A DNA stretch of 64,000 nucleotides from Episyrphus balteatus (lineage: Eukaryota > Arthropoda > Insecta > Diptera > Syrphidae): assembly GCF_945859705.1 (NCBI RefSeq), contig NC_079134.1:161917718-161981717 (forward strand), in the 5' to 3' direction. Shown here one piece after another: positions 1 through 12,600 of this stretch (position 1 is the stretch's first letter; each line of letters opens with the position of its first letter). The position numbers and the translations under genes are program-made. The notes below the pieces were generated by a model. The model ran no database searches, had not been told where the DNA came from, and worked only from the letters and a program-made list of their open reading frames with translations.

Positions 1-500
1 TTACTATTGCATCAGCAGTGGTCATATTAACTTGTCTCTTCAGGTACTTATACGCAAATATAAAAAAAAAAATACATGTGGGAAATGAGTACCGAAATTC
101 TTCTTTTGGGACTTATGTCTCAGTAGTGAGGGACATACCTAAGTCCCGAATTAGATTCTAGTAAAGTGGGACATAAATTCCGAAAAAAATCGGGACTTAT
201 GCCCCTGCTCGATTTTTTTTTTTACTAAAAAGTACTTATACGAAAAATCACGCTTTTTTGATTACTTTCGTTTTTCGTTAAAAAATCGTTGTTGAAAATA
301 AATTCTCTTTTGATTTTTTTGAATGTGTACTAGGTTCCCATTAGGGAGTGGAATTCAAACCCACCTTGAATGGGAAAGAAAACCACTTCACTAAAGTGGA
401 TTTCGTTCCCACTCAATGAGAACGAAGTCCCTCAGTGGACTTAGTTCCCGTGGACTTAGTTCCCTGCACCGCTGCCTCTATATAAATTTAAAGAAATTTT
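1..500. other. Intergenic, repeat-like, no gene seen
   Basis: Short inverted and direct copies of gggacttatg (about 110-205) and of 'tagttccc'/'gaacgaagtccc' words (330-470). No coding potential recognised. Confidence 0.4.
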
Positions 501-504
501 GTTG

Positions 505-1000
505 ATGTTGGGGAAGAGCCGACATTTAGGGTACACTTTTTTGACTTTTTTGAGAAAAACTAAAAATGCAGTTTTATTACAATTGCTTCAAATATTACAT
601 CTGCAAAGTTTAATCAAAATCGTTAGAGCCGTTTTTGAGTTATTTGGTTTGCATTGAAAAATTTGTATGGGGGGTACACTTTCTAAGCGAGATATAAAAA
701 AAACAAAAAAAAAACCAACTTTCAGAATTCCATAAAAATCATCTGTACCAAATTTGAAGAAAATCCGTCCACCCGTTTAGGCTGTGGAAATGTGTACAGA
801 TGGACGTACAGACGCACAGACGCACAGACGCACAGAAGCACAGACGCACAGACGCACAGACGCACAGACGCACGGACGGAATTGCGAGACCCACGTTTTT
901 GGAATTCTCCATCATCGTAATGTTGGTTTTGATTAAAACCTCAAATTTTTTTTCGACACGAAACCAATACTTGCCAAATCCAAATCCTTCAAACTAGCAA
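505..1000 (-). repeat. Dispersed repeat family A, copy 1
   Basis: Minus-strand relative of the copies at 5605 and 12760. Shared blocks are 'aaaatcgttagagccg' (about 618) and 'ggaattgcgagacccacg' (about 880). It carries an internal (ACAGACGC)n array. Confidence 0.6.
806..877 (+). repeat. (ACAGACGC)n short tandem array
   Basis: About eight copies of an 8-base unit with one variant (acagaagc), inside a family A copy. Confidence 0.85.
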
Positions 1001-2080
1001 AATTTTTTCTATCAAACCTAAGAAAAGTGCTTTATTCTAGCCTCATTAGAACTCAACAATTTTTTTTAATTAGTTCCTCAGACCCATTAAATCCGTAGGT
1101 GTTTCCTAAAAATTCCAATGTTATACACAAAATTTTTTATTTCCAAATTTGTATCTATTTTATTTCAAGATAATGCATTCAGTTCATCTCAGTTAGTCGC
1201 CGACGGAACTTCTAAAAAAAAAAACAACATTTACACTTTTATTCCAGTTATGTAGGTAAAAAAAAATCCAAATATATTCTATTCTAAATGATTTTTGTTT
1301 GCAGATTTTGTGAAGTTATAATTTTTTTTTTGTATGCTATGCATAAAATCAATATGACCCACCTTAATATTCATCATAAAAAATATGAATCATAAATTAA
1401 AAGTCAAAAAGTAAAAAACATGTTTCTTTAATTCTACTTCTTCACACGTCTTTCATTTTTTGTATCTTAAACCAACTAATTGCCTTTTCTACTTAAATCT
1501 TATATCATACCCATCGAAATTATTGATTTATTATTATTTGCGAAATCATATATACATACATACCTTCGGTAGCACTCTTGAACCAACAAAAAAAAAAAAT
1601 TTAATAAATCGAAGGCTAAGGTCACATCGTAATCTCTACACTCCAGGGTTAAAAATCAATAATAAATTTAAACCAAGTCATTGCCCTCTTTTGCAAAACA
1701 ACTCAAAGCTTAATAATTTCAATACCTAATTGATTTTTGACAATGCTCTTATAAGCTCATGCACAAACATTATCATTTTACACTCGTTAAAAAGTTCAAA
1801 ACAACAACAAAAAACCACTGCACAAAACAATAACGAAACAAAATACGAGAAACATTAGATGCGATCAAAACGAACTCTCATGCAAGGTCAGCGGTTTAAC
1901 CAAAAAATAAAGAAGTATCTTTCAATTGTCTTCTATTGAACTTCACAAGAAAAGATATCAAAGAAAAACAATAAATATTAATCATCTTGGGCATGTGTCA
2001 GCCATCAAACAAGTGTTAGACTCAAAGTCTTTCTTATCGGAGCATTATACAAGCAAAAACGGATTCTTACACGTTCTTCC
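1001..2080. other. Intergenic upstream of Nox, nothing recognised
   Basis: AT-rich sequence with poly-A and poly-T runs; the short open frames here lack any family resemblance or splice context. Confidence 0.4.
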
Positions 2081-2088
2081 CGCGGAGT

Positions 2089-2096
2089 TATCGATA
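2089..2096 (+). promoter_or_regulatory. TATCGATA (DRE) motif upstream of Nox
   Basis: Exact match to the Drosophila DNA-replication-related element, a core-promoter motif of broadly expressed fly genes. It lies 943 bases before the Nox ATG in a stretch with higher GC than its surroundings. A transcription start nearby is inferred, not shown. Confidence 0.4.
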
Positions 2097-2199
2097 AATT
2101 TACATCGTTCCTAACCAAAAAAAAACTCTCCAATCAGCATTTTTTTTTGTATTAAAACAAAAGACAATCTCCTTAGAAATTTTCTGGCGAAATTTATAA

Positions 2200-3031
2200 C
2201 TCGTCACGATCACGTAAACATCAAAAATTCGATTGCAAACAAACAACACACTCATCTAACAGAAAATAAACACCCGGATAGAATTACTCGATACACATCT
2301 TTATCTTGTAACGTGTGCGCGACAAGTTATAGAGAGAGACGAAAGTGCGAACCATAGTCGCGTCTGAATGGACTGAAAGTGCAATGTTATCGATCGTGCA
2401 AATTCTATCTAACCGCACCATTGAGCCCTAGAGAGACCCCAAAGAGGAGGAATCCCTCTGAGTCTGTCTGAATCTATCTGTGAATATACGCACAAGGTCG
2501 TCGCGTCGTATCTCACGTGAATCCAATGCGCTGCCTTCAGATACATTTTTTTTGAGCCAACCAACCAACGATCATCGAGACAAACTTTACCTCAGAACAG
2601 GTAGACCGATGATCGTTCGCGTTTATCACTTTCAGTTTAGTTCACTTCGTCGTGCTGTACGGCCCGATTCGACTCTAGTTCTTCGATCGTATGGTTATCT
2701 TGAGTTCAAAGGCTCCTTGCAGTCTCGTCGGATCGTTTTTTTCCAGTTTGTGGATCGTAAATTTTGCCGTCGCGATCGTTGATCGACTTGTACCACAAGA
2801 AAAATCAAAGAAAACCACTCAAACTATTTGAGTGATTTTGTATGAGTGTTCAATTGCATTCAATATTGTGAGTGAAATAGTGTGGAATGCAACTCATTTT
2901 GTAGATCAATGAGAAAATGCAAACAAAATAAGTGAAACCTAAGATCGTAATACGATCTTATTACCAAAAATTTGAAAAAAAAAATATAAGCAACTGTGAG
3001 TGATAAGAAAAAAAAAAACCAAAAATCCAAA
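2200..3031 (+). promoter_or_regulatory. Probable Nox promoter and 5' untranslated region
   Basis: A GC-richer island without transposon-like sequence. It has a GAGA run at about 2331-2338, an initiator-like TCAGTT at 2632-2637, and a perfect 19-base dyad at 2941-2959 (AAGATCGTA either side of A), which would fold as a short hairpin in the leader about 75 bases before the start. No coding potential recognised. Confidence 0.4.
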
Positions 3032-3697
3032 ATGGATATGAATCAACATTTAAAGGTTGGACATCGAGATTCGATCTCATCGACGAATTCTTTAGATGTG
3101 CCACCTATTCCCCCATCGCGTACTCCAAAGAGAGTATCCTTTTCCGATAATAGTACTCCCACACCATTGCCGACGAATAACGATGAAACCCATTCGAATA
3201 TTGAATTCAATCCGATGAATCATTTTCTTCAAAAAGCTGCTTCATATCTGGAACAGCTTCATGATGAAAATCGTCTTGGACCATCCAAAATTATTGACGA
3301 AGAACAAAAAGATAGTAGTAAAGTTATTGCTACAATTGAACCTATTGTGATAGAAAATCCACCAAGAGGGATTGATAGGGTGGATGAATCTTCAACACCT
3401 CCAACTATTCCTGTGACAATGGAAAATAGTCCTGCAAGTTCTGTTTTTGAACTTCGACGATCGTCACTTCCGAATTTTAATGAAAATTCAACACAAATTC
3501 AAGCGGAACGGGAAGATGAAAATCAGATTGTTAGCTATTTGGATAGATACCATCTGGATATGGATCATAATTATAGTTACATGGAGTTGGAAGTGCGGAG
3601 GGAGAAAATCCGATGGCTTTTGATATCGGAGTGCAGTTTGCTGTTGGGCGATGGGAAACATACCAGAGAAGGATTTAGGAAGTTGTTTCTTGATGAG
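3032..3697 (+). CDS. Nox: Nox exon 1: start and disordered N-terminal region
   Basis: 666 bases, ends phase 0 at GATGAG|gtgggt. It encodes 222 residues rich in Ser, Pro, Asn and Glu with no recognisable domain until the last third, where an amphipathic stretch leads into the first EF-hand of exon 2. A GTG at 2996 lies in the same frame but is not a plausible animal start. Confidence 0.9.
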
Positions 3698-6600
3698 GTG
3701 GGTTGTAATTGATTTTTAAGAGAATTGTTTTTCGGTACAATGAAAAATCTCATTACTACAAACAAAAACTTTTATAATAGTGAGGCGGCTTAGCATTAAA
3801 AAAGAGTTCAATCGTGCACTTTGTGATAAAAGCATGAAATTAACATCGTTGGTAGTACTCAATTTAAGAGTTATTTTGAGACATTGGGCCACCTTGTATT
3901 CCATTCGGAAGGGTAGATACAAGACTTTTTCTGTGTTGCACTCGATTTGTTGCATATCGTAGTATAGGCAATGAAATATTGTATTAATATGATACATGAT
4001 TTCGAGGTATTTTCTAACGCCCGATCGAATAAAATCAATACCAAAATGTCTCGACCATCATGTAAAAAGTTATTGGACTCTTTATGAATTGTCTTTACTC
4101 AAAGAGCAAGAGTCAAAATATTATCAAGTACTCCTTGAAAAAAAGTGGTAGGTTGATAAAATTTCGTGTGGACGTTTCCATATACCATAGAAAAAAATAA
4201 TAAAATATGTTCATCAAAAAATTTCAGGTCAAAGGGTGTTTTTTTAGCGAGAAAGAACACTTTTGAAATGGTACCATTGCAGCACATGGAAAATGTTTGC
4301 ATTTTTTTGAACCGCATATATATTTTATACATCGTATGAGAATGAAAAATAATCAAAAAATTAATTATATATACCATGGAATATTGAATTTTCATGCAAA
4401 ACTTAAATAGCTTGCTTTTATTTTTTATTAAATTTTCATACAAATTAATATCTTGAAGGAGTGAGGTGCAAAAGTAAAAGTATGAAAAATAATTGTGCAG
4501 TTTGTGATAAAAGGATCAAATTAATAGGATTGTTAGTACAATATGTAACCCTCATTTTAAGATATTGGGCCTTTTAATATTTCACCTATGAGGATGTACA
4601 AGAGCCATCTAATAATCACAAATTTCACAAAACTTCATTTAAATTGCTTTCTGTGCATCGTTATAAACATCTTTAAAGGTAAAATATTAAGTGGCCCAAT
4701 ATCTTTAAATGAGGGTTATATATTGTACTAACAATCATATTAATTTGATCCCTTTGTCACAAACTGCACAATTATTTTTCATACTCTTACTTTTGCACCT
4801 CACTCCTTCAAAACATTAATTTGTATGAAAATTCAATAAAAAATAAAAGCAAGCAATTTAAGTTTTGCATGAAAATTCAACATTTCATGGTAAATATAAT
4901 TGATTTTTTGATTATTTTTGATTCTCATACGATGTATAAAATATATATGCGGTTTAAAAAAATTCATAAATTTTCCATGTGTTGCAATGGTACCATTTCA
5001 AAAGTGTTCTTTCTCGCTAAAAAAAAACACCCTTTGACCTGAAATTTTTTTATGGACATATTTTATTATATTTTTCTATGGTATTACAAAAGTCCACACT
5101 AAATTTTATCAACCTACCACTTTTTTTTTCAAGGAGTACTTTTTAATATTCTGAATCTTGCTGTTTGAGTAAAAGACAATTTATAAAAAGTGCAATAACT
5201 TTTTACATGACGGTCCAGGTATATTGCTATTGGTTTTATTCGATCGGGCGTTAAAAATTACCTCGAAATCATGTATTATATTAATAAAAAGGTTTCATCA
5301 GCTATACTATGATATGCAACAATGCGGGTGCAACACAGAAAATCTCTTGTATCTACGCTCCTGGATGGAATACAAAGTGGCCCAATATCTCAAAATAACT
5401 CTAATATTGAGTAATACCCATGATATAAATTTCATGCTTTTATCACAAAGTGCACGATTTAGATGATAAGCCGCCTCACTATAAGAAAAAAAATGTTATT
5501 AAATTTAAAAAAAAAATATTTGTGCTTGAAAACAGCCCTATAACTTTGTGTTTGTCTTTTTAAATATATATTTATCTCGAAGTTTCAATTTTGCAAATTT
5601 TCATTCGACCATAGGACAAGTTTAGGATTCGAAAACAAAAATTAAACTCGTAATAACAAGCAGATATAACATTACGATTATGGAGAATGCCAAAAGACTG
5701 GGTCAGGCAATTCTATCTTTCTGTCGGTATATACCTCGAGCTAGAACCAAAATTAGTAAAGCGATTTTCTTTGAACTTGGTAGTTAACAGTTTTGGGTGA
5801 TTCCCTAGGGGAGAAATTGAAATTTGTTCAGGACAAAAAGAAACGGTTCAAAAACGACTCTAACGATTTTGATTAAAATTTTGTGTGTAATGTTACAAAT
5901 AAGACCCAACTTTTTAAATAAAAAAATATTTTTGAACCGTTTTTAACGGCACCTACCATTGAGTAACTGTAGTATTAAAATTTTAGAAAATTTTCAAAAA
6001 ACCACATTTTTCGGTTTTTACAAAATATTTCAAAAAAAATTTTTTTTTGAAAGCGGGCTGATGAAATTTTTTGAAATTTCGCTTTTAAGTGAAATTAATT
6101 GTTTCTTCAAAATATCATACCAACTTTTTTTTGAAAAAAAACGATTTTCAAATATATTTTTTTTTTCTAAAATATCCTTTTTATACAAGAAATCAGATGG
6201 AATACATCGTTTTGTTAACAAAATCATTTAAAAGGTATTTCATTAATTTTAAAAGCAGATTTTATATATTTTTGACAAAACTGGTGAAATTCCTTTATTA
6301 TATTGAATTATAATATTGTCAATAATTTGTTTTTATAGAAAGCTTGAGCTTCTTTTATCATAAGAGCAAGTAATTGCAAGTAAGAGCATGCATTTTATTT
6401 AAATTTTGATAACGTATTTAATATATAAAAAGCCTTCTGTATGTTCTTTGAATTCGTTTGAGTCGTTTAAGAGAAAGTTAGAGAGTTATTTGCTACCAGG
6501 GTTGTAAAAATATCAATTAAAAAAAAAATATTTATTGCAAATAAAAAATTTGCACTTAGAAAAATGTTATTGGAACTGAAAAATATTTGCATTAAAATAA

Positions 6601-9600
6601 ATTAATGCACACATTTTGCATTCAGTTTGTTGTTTTAATAATGCAGAAAATTTTTTATTCGTAAAGACATTTTTTTTAATATATGTACAATAACTAAGAA
6701 AAAAATAACAAAAATAATAAAAAATCATTAAAATTATTTTTATTTTAAGTGTCGTACCTGGGCGAAACGCTTTATTAATTTTTGGAGTTGAGGTCACTTG
6801 AACTTATATTGAATTATATGTACATATTATTTCAGTTGTAAAAAAAAAAATTTTTTAATGCTATATTTTTTCAGTTGCAATAAATGTTTTTTTTTTTGTC
6901 AATAAAAATGTTTTTTATTTGCAATCAATATTTATTTTAAAAAATTTAAATTTAAAAATCACAATGAGAGCCAATTTTTGAGAAAAGCAAATTTTTCAAT
7001 TTTGGTAATTTAACAAGAACCTATCGTTAATTTTGGTCTTCGAAACAGTCACAACGTCACTTCTAGGGAATCTGCTACCACTTTTTATAACCAAGTGGTT
7101 GGTTCAGGTCGTAGCTTTAAAGAGAAGACAGAGTTGCGGGTCCCACTTAAAATAAAGAATATGTTTTTTTTTTCGAATGAAAGTTAAATATTTTACCAAA
7201 ACAAATAAAAAAAGTTTGTTTATAGATAAACCTGATTTTCAGAAGTAAAATTGAAAACAAATTTTTTGAACATCAAATATCATTTTTTACTGTTTAGCAA
7301 TGCAAGTTTATTTTTTGTTTCAATTTTATTCCAAACACAAAGTTTAATAGACTGATAAAATTAATTATTTAAAATGCAAATAAATTTGACAACCGTTCGT
7401 TGATTGTTTTTAAGGCACTAACTCTTGAATAAATTAAAATTTTCGTCTTTATTTATCAAAAACGAGTTTCGAATCTGCCTCTGTGACGTAGCTTCATTAT
7501 TCTAATATAAGCAAAAATTACACTTTTAAATATAAAACTATGCCGGATGGTTTCAAAATTTTGAATTTCTTAAGAATTTAAGAGAAAAAATATTTTTTTA
7601 AATTCACAATTAAATGGTAGATCATTCATAAATTATGATAATGATAAATTATACTTTAAGAACAATAGTGAAAATTGTCATGGTTTTGTATTAATTTACT
7701 GCATGATTTTGGTTTTTGTCTCCAAGTTGTATTATGTAAATTTTTATTTGTTTTAGAGCCAATTTTTCAATCTTCTAATAAACAGTCAGTTAACTGTTCG
7801 ACGAATAAAGTTATAAGGTTCATAAACAATCAGATAAAAACATTGAATTTTTCAATCAAGAATAATTTATTCTACCGAATAACAAAAAAAAGAATTGTCA
7901 AATTCAAAAATATTTTGTTTTTTTGTGTTTCACTGTATTTTTTTCAAAATTCTTTCAAAACAGCTTTGACAACTGACACAATTTTTTGTTCAGATTATTC
8001 CTTAGAATAATTTTTATTCGTTTCTGAAAGAATAAGATAGTTTTATTCTTAGGAATAAGCTATATCTGCCTGTTGAATTGATTTTTTCTCTATCCTTAGG
8101 AATGAGTACTAACTGACTGTTTAACTGACTATTGAAAAATTGGCTCTTAATAAAATAAAATAAAGTAAACACAATTGCACAAATATTTTTTTTTATTTAA
8201 TTATTTATTTATTTTAAGTTTTAATTTTAAATTTTACAACTTTTTATTTAATTTTGAAGATGGAGTAGCAGCTCCGAAACGCGTCGTAGTTACAAAATCA
8301 AATAAAAAGTTGTAAAATTTAAAATTAAAACTTAAAATGAATAAATAATTAAATAAAAAAAAATATTTGTGCAATTGTGTTTACTTTATTTTATTTTATT
8401 AAGAGCCAATTTTTCAATCTTCTAATAAACAATCAGTTAACTGTTCGACGAATAAAGTAATTAGGCTCATAAACAGTCAGATAAAAACATTGAATTTTTC
8501 AATCAAGAATAATTTATTCTACAGAATAACAAAAAAAAAATTGTCAAATTCAAAAATATTTAAAATTAAACGTCATTTTTATTCATGATTGTTTTTGTTT
8601 TCTTGTGTTCCACTGTATTTTTTTTTTTTAATTCTTTCAAAACAGCTTTGACAACTGACACAATATTTTTGTTGAGATTATTCCTTAGAATAATTTTTAT
8701 TCGTCTACGAAAGAAGCAGATAATTTTATTCTTAGGAATAAGCTATATCTGCTTGTTGAAAAATTGTTTTTTTCTCTATCATTAGGAATAAGTACTAACT
8801 GACTGTTTAACTGACTATTGAAAAATTGGCCCTAAAACAAATAAAAATAAGTATTAATTTACATCTGTTATATACAGTTAATCTATAAATCATGCATATT
8901 TAAAAGTTTATACTCTGTCTAAGTCATATAGTATATGACCAAATTAAAAAAGACTTTGGTACATTTTAATTTCATAGTATGCTTATAATTCCACTGTTTT
9001 TTGGGTCACTGTGGCGTATGAGTGTTTTTTTCAAAGATTTATTTTTAAAGTGCTGATGTTTTTCTCTCAAACTTTAATTGTTTTAGATATTGAAATGAAG
9101 AATTTTTGAAAGTATAATTTTGTCCACACGCTTATCATCAAAGTGGGGTGAAAATTTAAAAAAATTTAAAAAAAAATTATTTTTATATTTCCTATTACTG
9201 CCTAGCGCACTTATCGCCTGTAAGAAATATAAAATAAAATTTCGAAACTAAAATAAATTATAAGCCCAATTGATTCTTCTCTTACAAAAAAAAAAAAACA
9301 AAACAAAAGTACCTTATAAACAAAAGAAAATTGCAAAACGTATGTCTTTTTGAAGATTAAGACACGTATTCTTCTATGAGCAATAATACATTTTCTAACA
9401 AAAAGGTCATTTAATAATGATAAATCAATTAAAACCTCAAGATTGGTTCATTGACTTTCAAAACATTTTGCAAACGTAAGCATAATAACTACTGACATGC
9501 CCTGGCCAGAGTTCTGAATTTGTTACTTAGAAGTAAAAATGTATTTAAAAATTTATATCATAAATAATTTTAACATGACTCTAGTTTCCTGAACCAACAG

Positions 9601-12600
9601 AAACAAGACTGCGGTATGTCAATCAAGACGAAAGTCTGTTAAATAATATGATTTATGAAACCTAAACTCATTTTAATATGCTTCATGCAAATTATTTAAT
9701 AAATGTCAATATCTTGACGTGTTAAACCATGACGTTTTTATTTAGATTTACTTCTCAAAGTAGGTATATTTTATCATTAATCATAAGTCATACAAAAAAA
9801 AAAAACCTAGAAACAATGCCATATACAAATCGTAAGCTAAAGTTTAAGAGCCAAGCACAGCTTAATATTTTGAATTTAATTTTTTTTAAGAATCAATATT
9901 GACACCCGAAACACAGATTCAATAAACAAGTTCTTGTAGGTAGAATAAATTCATAAGTTATTCACACTCAACAACTTTTTTTATTATTTGTGTCTTAAAC
10001 CATCAAAAACAATAGATAGTCTGAAGATTGTTTTGCATTTGTAATAATCAAATTGATCCGGCTATTAAAATTTATATTTAAAATAAACAATCATTTAAAC
10101 AATTTATGTTCAAAAAAATCTTGTGTCTCGTTTAAGGTTTTTAAACAATTTAATGTATTTGTTGCACCAAGCTATTAACAATGGTATTCGATTGAAAAAA
10201 AAGTATGCATTCTTGATTTTGATAACCAGGTTACCAGGTTTATCTAAAAAATATCAAACTGCTTAAACTCTGGAAACATTTGACTTTCACTCAAAACAGA
10301 TAAAATAAATATCTTGTTAGGTATATGTTATTGTATTGGACTTGAATCGAATCTCATTATAACTTACCGAATATAAAATGAAGTGTTTGATTTCTTAGAT
10401 ATATTTTTTTTAAGTGGAATTTAATGCCTTCAACAAACTTGACGAATTTTATTTACATTTATATCCGTTCCATCTTGTATACAGAAGATAAAAAAGAGTA
10501 TAATGTATAATTTTAGTTCAAATTTAAACCAACAACGCTTGTGTTTTCAAGTAAATAGAAAAAGCCTCTCAATTAATTTTTTTGCTTTCTTATTTTAAAC
10601 AAATAATAAATGGGAATTATTTTTAATACTTTATAGAACCAACAAAACATGTAGTAGAATGATTTTGAGTGAAAAGTATAAAAATAAAATTCACGACTGG
10701 GTCGCACGAACTTGCTCTTATGGTTCATTCAAGTTATTAGAACTTGTAGGACTTTTTATATAGAAATTAAGTAAATGTAATTATTGTAGGTATATAAAAG
10801 CAAAATAAAAAAAACATGAAATTCGTTGTTCGAAATAATAAAATAACATCTGAAATAAAATTACCCCCCAAAACAAGTTACGCAATTTCATTTGTTTTAT
10901 TAAGATGTATTTTCAGAAAAAAAAATTTTAAAATCGTTAGAGCCGTTTTTTAAAAAACTAATTTTTTTATAAATGATTTTTTGGAAAAAAAAAGATTTAA
11001 AATAAAATTGGTATGCCATTTTGTAGAAATCACGGATCAACATCTAAAATCAAAATTTCAAAAAAATCCTTGTCCGGTTTTCGAAAATTTGATTAAAAAA
11101 AAAAATTCAAATTTTGTTTAAAAATCTAAAAATTATTTTTTCAAAATTTTATTTTTGTTTACATATATTAAATGTTTTGGAGAATTAATTAAAAAGTTTT
11201 CCTTAGGACAAAAAGTTAGATGCATTTTGAATTGGATTAAAACAATTGCAAAAAAGGTCTTCTCAAGGCAAAGATGTGAAATAAATTCCGTTTAATTTTA
11301 AAATCATTCTGATTCTTCTTTGGATTTATATCCAAAAGTATTCATCATTGACAAAACCTTAGACATTCAGCTGTGTAAAGTATATATCGTAAGAAACAAA
11401 TATTTTCCAAACAAAAGAAAATTGCAAAATGTATATCTTTTGTATATGAAAAATATGACTTATTACATTGAGACAAGAGTATTATTCTATAAGAAATAAT
11501 ACATTTCTAAACAAAAGGTCATTTAATAATGATAATTCAATAAAAACCTCAACTGTCATCGGTTTAATAGATTTCAAAAAAAGAATTTGACAGCTGTTCG
11601 CTCATACACGAATGATGATTTGATTCATGTATTTCTCGACATCAATCATAAAACATGAAACCACAATAAATCACCTTTAGACAACAGAATTATTTGAGTG
11701 TGCTTGTCCTTGTTTCTAACAAACCCAAAACCAAAAAAAAAAAACCTTTCCATCTATCATTTTTTTTTTTTTTTTCAAAAAAAAGATACAATTATGTCCT
11801 CCAGCTCCACCTTCGAGCCATCACAAACACAAAAAGATGAAAAATGTTCAAAATATCTGATAAAAGTTCGAAACATTCGTGCATGCAACAAATTTAAATC
11901 GCGATTACTCTCTTGTCGTTTAAACGATCTGCAATAACCAATTAGTTCGGGTTCCCTCATTAAATGCCACTTTAAACAAATAAAATTAAAAGAAAAAAAA
12001 AATTTTTACAAACAAATGCCTATCTAGACTAGACAAACGTCGCGTTGTTGCAACTCCATTTTTGTTTAAAGTGTGTGCGAATAATTGGTGAATTTTAACA
12101 CGAAATCCCATTCACTTCACGAGCATATGGAGTGGAAGTCACCACCTCCTACTTGGAGATTCAGAGTTTGGATTGTCGTCGTCTACCGAAAAGATACAAA
12201 CTCTTAGATTGGTTTAAGCTGGGGGTAAAGGTTTAATAGTGAATGTTGCAGCACTAGCTTCATCGAAAAAGAAGAAAAGTTAGCTTAGTTTTGGTGGCAA
12301 AGGTGCGCAGTAACCGCGACATAGCAATGATGCTACCAAGAACATAGAAGTTTATAGTATAGTTGTATGTCCCCACATAATGCTCTTGGCAATTTTTGTT
12401 TACAGAAGGAGGCGTGGACTTTGCTGCGGCAGGCACGTTACTGTATGCTATTAGATCGTGTTTTGATAAATGCATGCAGGTTTATTTTTACGTTACAAGT
12501 ACTAACTTGTGCGTATTGAATCGGGCTTTGAGTGTTTGCTCGGTGATAGATCTAGGTCATTTGAAAACCACACCAATACACGATTATTTGGATTGTAATT

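Noticed and set aside
800..997. 65-residue open frame with TDAQ repeats
   Set aside because: Translation of the 8-base tandem array inside a repeat copy.
2996..3031. GTG start for Nox
   Set aside because: Animal genes rarely start at GTG; an ATG with good context follows at 3032 and an in-frame stop precedes.
7675..8010. 111-residue open frame near 7.7 kb
   Set aside because: Lies in a MITE-like copy and is partly repeated at 8585 with altered frame; no protein family resemblance.
11794..11937. 47-codon open frame in Nox intron 1 as an alternative first exon
   Set aside because: It has a fair start context, but there is no consensus donor in a frame that joins exon 2, and the stop falls inside it.
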